Shown here one piece after another: positions 1 through 9,401 of a stretch of 64,000 bases of DNA. The stretch's first letter is position 1. Every line of letters begins with the position of its first letter. The stretch is taken from assembly GCF_004352855.1 (NCBI RefSeq), contig NZ_SJSC01000001.1:1-64000 (forward strand), written 5' to 3'. The position numbers and the translations under genes are program-made. This DNA is from Marinomonas sp. KMM3893 (GTDB lineage Bacteria; Pseudomonadota; Gammaproteobacteria; Pseudomonadales; Marinomonadaceae). Under the pieces are notes generated by a model. That model was not told the DNA's origin, ran no database searches, and saw only the letters and a program-made list of their open reading frames with translations.

Positions 1-850
1 TGCCGTCGTTTAAAGTAGAAAGATCGGTATCTGCAACAGACCAAGTACCGTCGTCATTTTGAGTCGCTTCAACGACCACGTCTTCAGTACTGTCATCACC
101 ATCACTGAACGTAACCGTAACCGTTTCTGCATCGCTGTCGACGCCATCTAAAGTGACGCTTACAGATCCCGCTTCAGCTGCACTAACAATCGTATCAGAA
201 TCAGCGACACTAACAGACAACGCCGTGTCATCAGAGTCAGCGCTGGTGTCTAAATCTAGGGTGTCGGTAGTAGTAGACGTATTGCCCGCATCGTCGGTAA
301 CGGTGGCGGTTACTGTAATATTGCCGTCGTTTAAAGTAGAAAGATCGGTGTCTGCAACAGACCAGGCGCCGTCGTCATTTTGCGTTGCGTTAACCACCAC
401 ATCGGCAGTGCTGTCGTCGCTATCGCTGAAGGTCACGGCCACGGTTTGTGCATCCGCATCCACGCCACTCAAGGTCACGCTAACAGAGTCCGCTTCGTCT
501 GCGTTGGTCACTGCATCGCTTTCAGCCACGGCCACACTAAAGTTATCGTCCGCATCAGCAGTGGTGTCTAAATCTAGGGTGTCGGTCGCAGTGGCCGTAT
601 TCCCAGTACTGTCAGTCACAGTCGTCGTGACTGACACTGTGCCATCATTGAGAGAACTAATATCGGTATCAGGTACCGTCCAGTTTCCAGCACCGTCTTG
701 TACTGCATTTGTTGTAATTGAAGAAGAACCATCACTAAAAACAACGCTAATTTGGGCGGCATCATTATCAACGCCACTCAATGTCACAGAAACACTACTG
801 GCTTCGCTGGCATTTGTTGTTTGATCGGATGCAGAGACAGAAACCGTCAA
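1..850 (-). repeat. Tandem Ig-like/T1SS repeats of the adhesin
   Basis: The same sequence phase recurs at about 1, 322 and 640, giving unit lengths of 321 and 318 bp (107 and 106 residues). Units 1 and 2 are nearly identical over long stretches, while unit 3, nearest the N-terminus, has diverged. The array continues beyond the left edge. This is within-gene duplication typical of large adhesins and a likely place for assembly collapse. Confidence 0.85.
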
Positions 851-1429
851 GTTGTTATCGATGTCCGCTGTGTTGTCTGCCGTGCGGCTTGAGCTCGAGG
901 AAGTTTGCGTGGTAGACGAAAGTGTCGAGAAAGAATTATTAGTATCATAGCCATAACTTGGCAATGAACTATCAAGACCGGTATCAAAACCAAAGTTTGG
1001 CAATGACCCGTCTTGGTTCCTAGCAACATCTACGTCTACTCGCTGTTGTTCAGCAATCGTTTCTTCACCGGCAGCCGGTGCGTCCTGAATTAAGGTAGGG
1101 TCAGCGCCGTCGGCGATGGCTTGTTGCAATGCTTCAGTATCTGAACTGGAATCTTGAGCTAGGCCGTCAATATCATCAGGCGTGTACACTTCGTCATTGA
1201 TAACAACAATAGAGTCGCCACCAATCACTACTTCTGAACCGTCGATGAATTTAATAGTCGCACTAGCGCCACTACCTGTTTCTACGGTTTCGCCGTAAAA
1301 GATAGGGTCACCAACTTGAACAACGCGCTCATTTCCATCTATGGATTTAACAACCACAGACCCAGTAATTTGAATGATAGTTCCGATTGGAGACCCTAGT
1401 GTTGCAAAAGATGTTTGGCTGTCGCTCAT
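1..1429 (-). CDS. LapA-like giant retention-module adhesin, N-terminal part (runs off window)
   Basis: The reading frame starts at ATG 1429 and stays open to the left edge, so at least 476 residues are present and the C-terminus is missing. Residues 1-~125 look like the retention module of LapA-type RTX adhesins (start MSDSQTSFATLG, then short beta-rich segments ending in DGADPTLIQ). They are followed by PAAG at residues 118-121, which matches the cleavage motif recognised by LapG-type periplasmic proteases. A Ser/Thr/Asp-rich linker follows, then Ig-like repeats of 106-107 residues rich in Asp, Thr and Val. Family knowledge: such proteins are exported by a type I system, held in the outer membrane by the module and released by LapG when cyclic-di-GMP falls. 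The exporter and LapD/LapG are not in the window. The start is supported by the conserved module beginning at this Met. Confidence 0.85.
   Translation of the reverse strand, partial: MSDSQTSFATLGSPIGTIIQITGSVVVKSIDGNERVVQVGDPIFYGETVETGSGASATIKFIDGSEVVIGGDSIVVINDEVYTPDDIDGLAQDSSSDTEALQQAIADGADPTLIQDAPAAGEETIAEQQRVDVDVARNQDGSLPNFGFDTGLDSSLPSYGYDTNNSFSTLSSTTQTSSSSSRTADNTADIDNNLTVSVSASDQTTNASEASSVSVTLSGVDNDAAQISVVFSDGSSSITTNAVQDGAGNWTVPDTDISSLNDGTVSVTTTVTDSTGNTATATDTLDLDTTADADDNFSVAVAESDAVTNADEADSVSVTLSGVDADAQTVAVTFSDSDDSTADVVVNATQNDDGAWSVADTDLSTLNDGNITVTATVTDDAGNTSTTTDTLDLDTSADSDDTALSVSVADSDTIVSAAEAGSVSVTLDGVDSDAETVTVTFSDGDDSTEDVVVEATQNDDGTWSVADTDLSTLNDG
1067..1078 (-). other. Putative LapG cleavage site (PAAG)
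   Basis: Codons for Pro118-Ala119-Ala120-Gly121 of the adhesin. LapG-family proteases cut within a (T/A/P)AAG motif shortly after the retention module, and in Pseudomonas LapA the site is near residue 108. Position and motif both fit. Cleavage itself is inferred. Confidence 0.6.
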
Positions 1430-1487
1430 TGTTAGATTCCCTAAACAAGTCGAATAAAATTTCAATTACTTGCAGCTTAGCCAAGAA

Positions 1488-1527
1488 CGAAAAAGGCCGC
1501 TACTGTACCTTGGTACTATAGCGGCCT
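1488..1527 (-). terminator. Rho-independent terminator of uppP
   Basis: AGGCCGCTA (1494-1502) pairs with TAGCGGCCT (1519-1527), with a further inner GTACC/GGTAC pairing. On the minus strand the stem is followed by five Ts. It lies just downstream of the uppP stop codon, and it also separates uppP from the adhesin promoter region. Confidence 0.8.
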
Positions 1528-1568
1528 ATCACAACCTTTTACTGACAAATCAATACGTTTCGTTACAA

Positions 1569-2336
1569 TCAAATAGCGAAGAAAAGCAAGCCTACCCCGA
1601 ACACGATTCGATACCAACCGAAGGCAACAAAGGTGAATTTTTGAAGGAACACCATAAACAATTTCATCACTAAAAACGCACTAATAAATGCCGTAACGAA
1701 CCCCACCAGCAGCACCATCAAATTCTCGCCACTAAAAACCTGATAGTTAGAAACCAGATCTAAGCCTGAAGCCGCCACCATAACCGGTAACGCTAACAAA
1801 AACGAAAACTCTGCACTGGCTTTACGACTCAAACCAACAAACAGTGCCCCAACAATCGTCGACCCCGCTCGACTCGTCCCAGGAATAAGCGCAAACACTT
1901 GAGCAATGCCGATCAGCAAGGATTGCTTGAACGTAATATCCTCCAAATCTTCCACCAGCGGCGTTTTGTCCTTGATCACCTTTTCAGTAATAAGAAAGAC
2001 GACCCCGCCCACGATAAACATGACGGCCACAACTGGAACCGAAAAGATCGACTTAATCTGAGAGTGAAACAGCAACCCGACAAACGCAACCGGCAGAAAA
2101 GACACCAGCACTTTTAACCATAACCCGGTGTGTTTAAATGTGAACCTTTCACGATAGTTGGCAACCACAGCTAAAATGGCCGCCAACTGAATAATCACTT
2201 CATAGGCTTTATTCGTATCTGTTTGTTCCAATCCCAACCATTGGCTAACAACAATCAAATGCCCTGTAGACGAAATAGGAAGGAATTCCGTTACCCCCTC
2301 AACCACGCCCAAAATGAGACTCTGAACAATATCCAT
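1569..2336 (-). CDS. uppP: Undecaprenyl-diphosphatase (UppP/BacA)
   Basis: Integral membrane enzyme that dephosphorylates undecaprenyl diphosphate and so recycles the lipid carrier of peptidoglycan and other cell-wall polymers; overproduction gives bacitracin resistance in other species. The 255-residue product has the two family signatures: [14 protein letters not shown] near residues 14-27 and [10 protein letters not shown] near 152-161, which together hold the catalytic Glu, His and Arg. It is almost entirely hydrophobic, with about seven or eight membrane segments, and slightly shorter than the usual ~265 residues. It stands alone, convergent with nothing, and is followed by its own terminator. 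Confidence 0.95.
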   Translation of the reverse strand: MDIVQSLILGVVEGVTEFLPISSTGHLIVVSQWLGLEQTDTNKAYEVIIQLAAILAVVANYRERFTFKHTGLWLKVLVSFLPVAFVGLLFHSQIKSIFSVPVVAVMFIVGGVVFLITEKVIKDKTPLVEDLEDITFKQSLLIGIAQVFALIPGTSRAGSTIVGALFVGLSRKASAEFSFLLALPVMVAASGLDLVSNYQVFSGENLMVLLVGFVTAFISAFLVMKLFMVFLQKFTFVAFGWYRIVFGVGLLFFAI

Positions 2337-2795
2337 AAACAGCTACTTACTACTTAAAAACGTTAAAAAAAAGACAATATAAAAAAACAACCGCCGAACT
2401 ATAAATAAATTTTCATAAAAGAAAAATGAAAAAGTCACCGCACCCAAATAAATTCAGCCGATCCAAAGCCCTTCTTTACGATTCTTACGTTTTCTTTTAT
2501 GAAACCCCTTCTACAAGCCCCCACTTTGGTTGTCATATTTAGACTAAAACTTTATAATTTCGCTACTTTTTAACTTTCGCTGTAAATACGGCGTGGCGCA
2601 ACACACGCAGATTGTGTCGCTTAAAGTACCTTCCTATCGCATGCAACCAAATGGTAAGCATGCAAACGTCATAGCCTTATGACGATACATACCCAACCAT
2701 GCTTCATTAACGTTAAAAACAGTAAGTTTAAACTGGGCATTAGCCTAGAAAAACGAAGCATGGCACGTAAAAAATAGCGATATAAAAGGTAACAA
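2337..2795 (+). other. Intergenic region with long structured leader before sulP
   Basis: No coding potential seen in these 459 bases. Besides the promoter, the leader downstream of ~2565 holds a short hairpin (CGTCATA at ~2668 paired with TATGACG) and a longer-range inverted repeat, CCATGCTTC near 2697 against GAAGCATGG near 2753. The second arm lies close enough to the start codon at 2796 that folding could affect translation. No known riboswitch class is recognised. Confidence 0.4.
2530..2558 (+). promoter_or_regulatory. Sigma-70 promoter for the SulP-Usp operon
   Basis: TTGTCA at 2530-2535 and a perfect TATAAT at 2553-2558 are separated by 17 bp, close to consensus. Transcription would begin near 2565 and leave a ~230-nt untranslated leader before the SulP start codon at 2796. 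Confidence 0.65.
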
Positions 2796-4286
2796 ATGAT
2801 CGATTCAATTAAACGAGACTGGTTCTCAAACATAAAAGGCGACACCCTTTCAGGAACGGTTGTGGCCCTTGCTCTTATTCCTGAAGCCATTGCCTTCTCC
2901 ATTATTGCAGGTGTTGATCCTAAAGTAGGCCTTTACGCCTCTTTCTGTATTGCCGTCGTCATCTCTATTTTTGGCGGTCGTCCTGCGATGATCTCTGCAG
3001 CAACCGGCGCTATGGCATTGGTCATGATGGATCTTATTAAAGATCATGGCCTGCAATATATGTTGGCAGCCACCATACTCGCAGGACTTTTTCAGATTAT
3101 TTCGGGTTATTTAAAACTCGGCAATCTGATGCGATTTGTTTCTAAGTCCGTTGTGACTGGCTTTGTGAATGCCTTGGCGATTCTAATTTTCATGGCGCAG
3201 CTTCCTGAATTAACCAACGTCACCTGGGTTGTTTATGCCATGACGGCGGCTGGCTTGGGCATTATCTACCTATTCCCATACGTCCCCGTACTCGGCAAGA
3301 ACCTTCCCTCGCCTCTTGTCTGTATTGTGGTATTGACCATTTTCTCAATGATGAATGGCCTTAACATTAATACCGTAAGTGACATGGGTGAATTACCTGA
3401 CTCTTTGCCTGTTTTCTTGCTTCCTGATATCCCTTTAAACCTAGACACCTTTTTGATCATACTGCCTTACTCTCTAAGCTTGGCGGTTGTGGGTTTGCTT
3501 GAGTCTATGATGACGGCCACCATTGTGGACGAACTTACTGACACCACCAGCGACAAAAACCGTGAGTGTAAAGGCCAGGGTGTTGCCAACATCTTCACCG
3601 GTTTCATTGGTGGCATGGCTGGTTGCGGCATGATCGGACAAACCGTCATTAACGTAAAATCTGGTGGTCGTGGACGACTATCCACCTTCATTGCCGGTTT
3701 CTTTCTGTTAATCATGGTGGTCTTCTTAGGCGACTGGATTGGTCAAATTCCAATGGCTGCCTTGGTTGCCGTGATGATCATGGTATCGATCGGAACCTTC
3801 TCATGGGATTCCATTATTAACCTTAAGAAACACCCGCTTTCAACAAACATCGTCATGATAGTGACAGTGGCCGTTGTTGTGGCGACAGATAACTTATCGA
3901 TTGGTGTTTTGGTTGGCGTACTATTGGCTTCTCTTTTCTTCGCTAATAAAGTCGGACGTTTTATGTCCATCTCCAGCAGCAAGGACGAAAATAGCGCACA
4001 CCGCACTTACAAAGTCGTCGGCCAAGTGTTCTTTGCCTCTTCAGATCAATTCAATCAAGCATTCGACTTCAAAGAAGCCCTTGAGAAAGTTACTATCGAC
4101 TTATCCGCTGCGCACTTTTGGGATATTACCGCCGTCAACGCACTCGACACCGTGGTGATCAAGTTCCGTCGTGAAGGCGCTCAGGTTGATATAATCGGAA
4201 TGAACGAAGCCAGCGCGACCGTGGTGGACAAATTCGGCGTTCATAACAAACCTGAAGAAGCCGATAAATTGCTAAGTGGCCATTAA
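2796..4286 (+). CDS. SulP-family inorganic anion transporter with C-terminal STAS domain
   Basis: Inner-membrane anion carrier of the SulP/SLC26 family (substrates in the family include sulfate, bicarbonate and dicarboxylates). Residues ~15-400 are a hydrophobic bundle starting with the conserved [20 protein letters not shown] region. Residues ~410-490 form a cytoplasmic STAS domain, including [20 protein letters not shown]. At 496 residues it is shorter than E. coli DauA (~560) and has a compact STAS domain. The substrate cannot be assigned; bicarbonate is a possibility but nothing in the sequence proves it. A universal stress protein follows after 19 bases, so the two are probably cotranscribed. 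Confidence 0.9.
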   Translation: MIDSIKRDWFSNIKGDTLSGTVVALALIPEAIAFSIIAGVDPKVGLYASFCIAVVISIFGGRPAMISAATGAMALVMMDLIKDHGLQYMLAATILAGLFQIISGYLKLGNLMRFVSKSVVTGFVNALAILIFMAQLPELTNVTWVVYAMTAAGLGIIYLFPYVPVLGKNLPSPLVCIVVLTIFSMMNGLNINTVSDMGELPDSLPVFLLPDIPLNLDTFLIILPYSLSLAVVGLLESMMTATIVDELTDTTSDKNRECKGQGVANIFTGFIGGMAGCGMIGQTVINVKSGGRGRLSTFIAGFFLLIMVVFLGDWIGQIPMAALVAVMIMVSIGTFSWDSIINLKKHPLSTNIVMIVTVAVVVATDNLSIGVLVGVLLASLFFANKVGRFMSISSSKDENSAHRTYKVVGQVFFASSDQFNQAFDFKEALEKVTIDLSAAHFWDITAVNALDTVVIKFRREGAQVDIIGMNEASATVVDKFGVHNKPEEADKLLSGH

Positions 4287-4305
4287 GGCAAATAGGAGAA
4301 CAATA

Positions 4306-5154
4306 ATGACAAACGTAATTGCGTGTATCGATGACTCCTTTTTATCTGAGTACGTAACAAAAGCATCTGTCTGGGCTGCCATTAAAATGGAAGCCCCACT
4401 CACCTTGCTGCACTCTCTTGAAAAAGCGCCTATTACAAGCAACAACGACCTATCCGGCTCTATTGGCTTCGGCAGTCGAGAATACTTGCTAAGCGAACTA
4501 ACAGAGTTGGATGAAAAACGTGCCAAATTGGCGCTTGAGCAAGGTAAAGCCATCCTGAGTGACGCTCAAAAGCACGCTCAAGAAGCCGGCACCAAAGACA
4601 CCGCTCTATTGCAACGTCATGGGGACCTTGTTGAAACCCTGACAGACCTTGAAGAAAGCACTCGCTTGGTCGTACTCGGTCGCTGTGGTGGCAACAACAT
4701 GAACGCCAACACCATTGGCTCTCATATTGAACGTGCTGCCAGAGCACTGCATCGTCCGATCTTGATCACCGTTGGGGAATTTAAAGCACCAACCAATTTC
4801 ATGATTGCCTACGATGGTCGAGAAACATCCGACAACGCTATTGCGCGCATTATCAAAAGCCCATTACTAAAAGGCCTAAGCTGCCACCTAGTCATGGCTG
4901 GAGAAAACACCGAAGCAAGACGCAGTAAATTTGAAAATGCCAAAGCATTGCTAGAAAAAGAAGGTTTTGATGTTACCGCGTCTTTGATCGCTGGGGATAT
5001 TTACCCAGTACTCACCGAATATCGCCAAGCGAATGACATCGAACTGATGGTTATGGGCGCCTACGCCCATTCCAAAGTAAAACGCTTCTTCGTCGGCAGC
5101 AACACCTCTAAAATGATTATCGAAAGCAACATTCCGCTCTTGATTCTTCGTTAA
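4306..5154 (+). CDS. Tandem universal stress protein (two Usp domains)
   Basis: The 282-residue protein contains two Usp domains, roughly residues 1-140 and 155-282. The first keeps the ATP-binding pattern G-x2-G-x9-G-S (GRCGGNNMNANTIGS); the second ends with GAYAHSKVKRFFVGSNTSKM, which fits less strictly. I chose ATG 4306 because AGGAGA lies seven bases upstream at 4294-4299; an upstream in-frame ATG at 4276 would overlap the transporter gene and lacks such a site. The pairing with a SulP carrier suggests it regulates or responds to transport, which is inference. A terminator follows at 5183. Confidence 0.9.
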   Translation: MTNVIACIDDSFLSEYVTKASVWAAIKMEAPLTLLHSLEKAPITSNNDLSGSIGFGSREYLLSELTELDEKRAKLALEQGKAILSDAQKHAQEAGTKDTALLQRHGDLVETLTDLEESTRLVVLGRCGGNNMNANTIGSHIERAARALHRPILITVGEFKAPTNFMIAYDGRETSDNAIARIIKSPLLKGLSCHLVMAGENTEARRSKFENAKALLEKEGFDVTASLIAGDIYPVLTEYRQANDIELMVMGAYAHSKVKRFFVGSNTSKMIIESNIPLLILR

Positions 5155-5182
5155 GTAAAAACTCGCTAAGCAAAAAAGACAC

Positions 5183-5216
5183 AAAAAAGGGCTTCTATTA
5201 AGAAGCCCTTTTTTTA
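5183..5216 (+). terminator. Terminator after usp (bidirectional)
   Basis: AAAAAAGGGCTTCT (5183-5196) pairs with AGAAGCCCTTTTTT (5201-5214), followed by further Ts. The A-tract on the other side lets it serve the minus-strand nfeD gene as well. Confidence 0.9.
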
Positions 5217-5255
5217 TGCAATTTACCTATCACCGCCGATTCACATTCACAACGA

Positions 5256-5720
5256 TCATTGGCTCGAATTGACAGCCTTTATATGGAACGCACCGACTTC
5301 TGCGTCAATCACCTCAACCCGTGTACCCGCCTCAATGGCCTCGTCACTAATCAATGTCCAATTCACACCAGAATAATGATAAGACGGAGACACAGCAGGC
5401 GACACAAAGTCTTTTAAAACAAACTGATGACCCACCAAATCCCCCTGCGCTTTTTTCGGACTCACGCTTGATTGCATGCGCTTCAAAGGGCGCCACAACA
5501 CAATGGCAAAAACAATGGTCAGAATACCGGTACTAAACAGCGCGCCTAGACCACTGTCTGGCAAAATACTCACATAGAGTAACGCCCCAGTGACCATCGC
5601 CGCCAAGCCAACAAAAAACAGCACAAAAGTAGAAAAGCCCAACACGGCCACTTCAATGACCAATAGAATCAAGCCAATGATCAATAAGCTTTCAGCCAGA
5701 TTATTGGTAAAGAAATCCAT
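5256..5720 (-). CDS. NfeD-like membrane protein
   Basis: The 154-residue protein has a hydrophobic N-terminal half (about three membrane segments, residues ~10-75) and a soluble C-terminal OB-fold region with the typical ending around ISDEAIEAGTRVEVIDAEVGAFHIKAV. This is the short NfeD1b type, partner of SPFH proteins in membrane microdomains. It is encoded two bases downstream of the SPFH gene, which is the standard arrangement, so the two are certainly cotranscribed. The molecular role is not known; membrane quality control or fluidity is the usual proposal. Confidence 0.9.
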   Translation of the reverse strand: MDFFTNNLAESLLIIGLILLVIEVAVLGFSTFVLFFVGLAAMVTGALLYVSILPDSGLGALFSTGILTIVFAIVLWRPLKRMQSSVSPKKAQGDLVGHQFVLKDFVSPAVSPSYHYSGVNWTLISDEAIEAGTRVEVIDAEVGAFHIKAVNSSQ

Positions 5721-5722
5721 GA

Positions 5723-6667
5723 CTAGCTCCCTTTCGTCATTTTCTGGATAATCGTCATGGCTTGCGCGACAACGGCCGACGCTTCAGTCGAGCCGTCTGG
5801 CAACAACACAACAGACGATTCTTTCGCAATCGCGCGCTTCGCTTCAATGGCTTTCGTTGCCAAATCTAGCTGAATGGCTTTTTGCCCTTCTTCCGTCGCA
5901 GCGGCTTCACCCACTTGACGCAAGGCTTCAGCCTGAGCCGATGCAACAGCCACTATCGCTTTTGCCTCACCTTCTGCGCGTAATACCTGCTCTTCTTTAT
6001 CCGCTTCAGCAGCAAGCACCACAGACGCTTTTTTACCCTCTGCACGGTTAATCGCGGCTTGGCGATCCCCTTCGGATTCCAAAATTTGCGCACGTTTAAC
6101 ACGCTCAGCCTTCATTTGCGCTTCCATGGCTTCCATCACAGACTGTGGCGGCACTATGTCTTTAATTTCGTAACGCAGCACCTGAATACCCCAAGGGCCC
6201 GCTGCGTCGTTGATCGAGGCGACAATATTGGTATTGAGCACATCACGCTCTTCGAAGGTTTTGTCCAGCTCCATTTTACCCAGCTCAGAACGCATCGTTG
6301 TTTGCGCCAATTGAGTCACCGCAAACACATAATCATCAACACCATAAGTGGCTTTATAAGGGTCTAGTACACGAAAATACAAAACACCGTCTACGTGCAA
6401 AGAGATATTGTCTTTGGTAATCGCGCTTTGCTCAGGCACATCAACGGCCTGCTCTTTTAACGAACGATCTGCTGAAATTCGGTCAATAAAGGGGAGGATG
6501 AAGTTTAAACCCGCTTCTTTTGTTGATTGGTATTTACCAAAACGCTCAATCACATACGCCTGATTCTGAGGCACAAATTTAATGGAGTTTTTCAACAAGA
6601 CAACCGCAAGCACCAGTACGAGCACCTGCACGTTCAATACATAATGGAGTAACTCTTCCATAGTCAT
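5723..6667 (-). CDS. SPFH/stomatin-like protein (QmcA type)
   Basis: The 314-residue protein has one N-terminal membrane anchor (residues ~12-26), an SPFH/band 7 domain beginning PQNQAYVIERFGKYQST, and a long Ala/Glu-rich coiled-coil region (about residues 190-270, with repeated AEGE/AEAD motifs). This architecture matches E. coli QmcA (YbbK) and slipins, which form oligomeric membrane scaffolds. Pairing with nfeD supports the call. Two candidate Met starts lie six bases apart (6667 and 6661); the choice does not alter the anchor. Confidence 0.92.
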   Translation of the reverse strand: MTMEELLHYVLNVQVLVLVLAVVLLKNSIKFVPQNQAYVIERFGKYQSTKEAGLNFILPFIDRISADRSLKEQAVDVPEQSAITKDNISLHVDGVLYFRVLDPYKATYGVDDYVFAVTQLAQTTMRSELGKMELDKTFEERDVLNTNIVASINDAAGPWGIQVLRYEIKDIVPPQSVMEAMEAQMKAERVKRAQILESEGDRQAAINRAEGKKASVVLAAEADKEEQVLRAEGEAKAIVAVASAQAEALRQVGEAAATEEGQKAIQLDLATKAIEAKRAIAKESSVVLLPDGSTEASAVVAQAMTIIQKMTKGS

Positions 6668-6796
6668 AGATCCTTTATCATTCTGAATAAGCCATCACTG
6701 TGCCTCACCCAAAAAAGCGAGGCACAGAGAATACGATATGATCACCGCACTCACAGTAGGCACTTTCCATTGCCAAAAGTCATTACTAAAATGCAA

Positions 6797-7843
6797 CTAC
6801 ACAGAGTCAGCAAAACGCCTTGCACTTGCGACAAAGGCATCGATCCCCTCTGCGGGTGTTCTAAACGATGTCACCAAGCGAACAACACCCTCTTCCCAGC
6901 GACCACCATAAAAAGCAAAACCCTCTGCTTGTAAATGCTCTGCCATGCCAGCGGGCAAGGTGCAAAACAACATGTTCGCTTGCGCCGGCGTATTAATCAC
7001 CACCCCAGGCACAGATTTTAACCCTTCCTGCAACAAGGCCATCATGGCATTGGCATGAGTCGCATTTTTACGCCACAAATCGTCCGTTAAATACGCCACC
7101 ATCTGCGACGACAACAAACGCATTTTTGAATGCAAATGCCCACCACGCTTACGGCGAAAACCCAGCTCTTTGGACAAGGCTTTATTAAAAACAACAATCG
7201 CTTCCGACGCCATGGTTCCGTTTTTAGTAGCACCAAAGGAAACGATATCAACGCCCGCTTTCCAGGTCATCTCAGCAGGAGAGCAACCCAAAGCCACCAA
7301 CGCATTGGCAAAACGAGCGCCATCCATATGAACCGGTAGACCAGCGGACTTTGCCACATCCGTTAGGGCACGGATCTCATCCAAAGAATACACACTGCCC
7401 ACCTCTGTCACCTGAGAAAGACTCACCGCCGACGGCTGACAAGAATGCACATCGCCAACTTTTTGACTGACCACTTTCTTTAGTAAGACAGGGTCCATTT
7501 TGGCATCGGCGCCCTCAATTCCAACAAAGCGAGCACCGCCGGTATAAAACTCTGGTGCGGTACTTTCATCATTCATCAAATGACTTTCTGTGTGGCACAA
7601 CACGCTGCCCCAAGGCGGCGTCATCGCACTCACACTTAACACATTTGCGGCCGTCCCGGTCGAGACCAAAAACACATCCAAGTCACATTCAAACAACTCA
7701 GACAGCATCTTCGTCACTTCTGCCGTTGTCTCATCATTACCATAAGGCATGGCGTCCCCTTTGGAAGCCGCCATCATGGCCTCTAATACAGAGTCAGACG
7801 CCCCGGCAATATTGTCACTGGTTAACGCGATTTTCATAGTCAT
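6797..7843 (-). CDS. ltaE: Low-specificity L-threonine aldolase
   Basis: PLP-dependent lyase cleaving L-threonine and L-allo-threonine to glycine and acetaldehyde. The 348-residue protein has the fold-type I landmarks: HMDGAR with the cofactor-binding Asp174, and SFGATKNG with the Schiff-base Lys207. The beginning (ALTSDNIAGASDSVLEAM) is typical of the family. MTMKI offers two Met starts six bases apart (7843, 7837). Monocistronic as far as can be seen. Proteins of this COG2008 group sometimes prefer other beta-hydroxy amino acids, so exact substrate preference is open. Confidence 0.88.
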   Translation of the reverse strand: MTMKIALTSDNIAGASDSVLEAMMAASKGDAMPYGNDETTAEVTKMLSELFECDLDVFLVSTGTAANVLSVSAMTPPWGSVLCHTESHLMNDESTAPEFYTGGARFVGIEGADAKMDPVLLKKVVSQKVGDVHSCQPSAVSLSQVTEVGSVYSLDEIRALTDVAKSAGLPVHMDGARFANALVALGCSPAEMTWKAGVDIVSFGATKNGTMASEAIVVFNKALSKELGFRRKRGGHLHSKMRLLSSQMVAYLTDDLWRKNATHANAMMALLQEGLKSVPGVVINTPAQANMLFCTLPAGMAEHLQAEGFAFYGGRWEEGVVRLVTSFRTPAEGIDAFVASARRFADSV

Positions 7844-8003
7844 CCTTCACTTAGTTCATCAGTAGCGTTCAAAAAAGCGAGCAATAACAATGGTCATAAA
7901 AACAGGCATAAAAACGGGTGTAACAACAGACGTCTCATCCCCTAGCTTTTATTGCTCTTTAAATGCTATTTAACCATTCTCCTCACCAGAAAAACACCAC
8001 GCA

Positions 8004-9140
8004 TCAAACCCGATGCAACACCACTGTGGCCTGTAAACGTCGCTGACCAAAGCGAGACATCCTCTCAAACTCATCTCGGGCGATGGGCAAATACTGGCAA
8101 TCAAGCGGGCTTTGGGTGTCGTCTTTTTCTTCGAAGTCTGGGTCATGCACCAAAATACAATGTTCATCGTAGCCAGACATCACCACCCAATGGGGGGCTT
8201 TTTTACCATCCATTCGAAAGGTACTGATGAGGATCAAGGCCAACGCGCCCGCATCAAACGCGTCTATTAATTGCGTTAGTGGCATCACACTGTAATTCAC
8301 CAGAATACCCGCCGCATCACACTGCTTAGCAAAACTTTGATGCACTCGAGCAATCACGTCTTTTTTCAGTTCGTCACGTACGCTATCCACAAACAAAGGC
8401 CCTTCTTCGCTGAGCCATAACTGTGCCGATAAGCCACGCTTTTGAGCCGCCAACGCCAACCCCATCGGGTGGCAACCACCGTGACCAGAAGTCATAAAAA
8501 TGGTCGTTGCTTCGCGCCAAATCTCCAGCTCATCGTCTGGCGTTGCTTGATACTCTTTGCTCAAAGCCGACAACACCATCTGTAACGACGCAGGCCCACA
8601 GGTAAAGGGCGTACCTTGGGCTAACCAAGGCACAGAACGAGATGTCTGTTCATCGCCTTGATGACGCAAGATTTTATGCATCCGAATCGCGTCCGTATGG
8701 TCTTCATAATAATCATCATAATGACCAAATTCTTGATAGCCCATTTTACGATACAAAGCGATGGCCCCCAGGTTCACATCACTGACCTCAAGACGCAGCA
8801 ACGCCTTACCTTGCTTAATGGCTTTTTTCTCACACGCCACAAGCAAGGCTTTGCCTACCCCTAGCCCACGCGCACTGGGCGACACCGCCAACGAATACAA
8901 ACGCGCCAGTCGAGTACCTTGGCGCAAATGCAACAAAGCATACCCCAATAACCCTTGCTCACTCGCCGCCACCAACAAAACAGAACCCCCACTGGTAATG
9001 GCACGACGAAAGCTACGGCGGCTCAAGCGATCGCCAGTAAAGGCTTGCGCTTCTAACGCCAACAATGCGTTTAAATCGTCGATATGAGCCGAACGAACAT
9101 CAAGCAACAACCCAGAAATTGGAACACTATTAACAGTCAT
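8004..9140 (-). CDS. Fusion of GNAT acetyltransferase and C39-like cysteine peptidase
   Basis: Residues ~12-160 form a GNAT domain with the acetyl-CoA loop SPSARGLGVGKAL (88-100) and the ALYRKMGYQEFG ending. Residues ~168-378 are a papain-like C39-type domain with candidate catalytic Cys181 in GTPFTCGPASLQ, His317 in APHWVVMSGY and Asp333 in VHDPD. Family knowledge: this fusion is almost always encoded next to RLAN-domain ATP-grasp ligases, and exactly such a gene lies divergently 261 bases away. The pair is predicted to make or process a peptide-like product. The substrate is unknown. Both domains look catalytically intact. Confidence 0.88.
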   Translation of the reverse strand: MTVNSVPISGLLLDVRSAHIDDLNALLALEAQAFTGDRLSRRSFRRAITSGGSVLLVAASEQGLLGYALLHLRQGTRLARLYSLAVSPSARGLGVGKALLVACEKKAIKQGKALLRLEVSDVNLGAIALYRKMGYQEFGHYDDYYEDHTDAIRMHKILRHQGDEQTSRSVPWLAQGTPFTCGPASLQMVLSALSKEYQATPDDELEIWREATTIFMTSGHGGCHPMGLALAAQKRGLSAQLWLSEEGPLFVDSVRDELKKDVIARVHQSFAKQCDAAGILVNYSVMPLTQLIDAFDAGALALILISTFRMDGKKAPHWVVMSGYDEHCILVHDPDFEEKDDTQSPLDCQYLPIARDEFERMSRFGQRRLQATVVLHRV

Positions 9141-9401
9141 TTAAGCGCCTCAGAAAAGGGCAAACAGTGGGGTGAATCGCACAGTTAATCGGAACAGATC
9201 GCCGAATAATTGACGAGGGTATTTTTCGCGCATTCTAGGGCGAAATCCACTCAAAAGATAGTACAAATACTGGTCAAAAAAACATTTTATATTTTCGTTT
9301 TAAACTATTGTACAAACACCAAAACAGGCGCACTATTCGCAAAAATTCATCGTGTGAAAAACACTCACTTACTGCTCTTCATAAAAGGAAAAGCAAAGCC
9401 A

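Noticed and set aside
153-824. Long plus-strand Ser/Val-rich frame
   Set aside because: Antisense to the repeat region of the adhesin; its length is a by-product of the Asp/Thr-rich repeats on the other strand.
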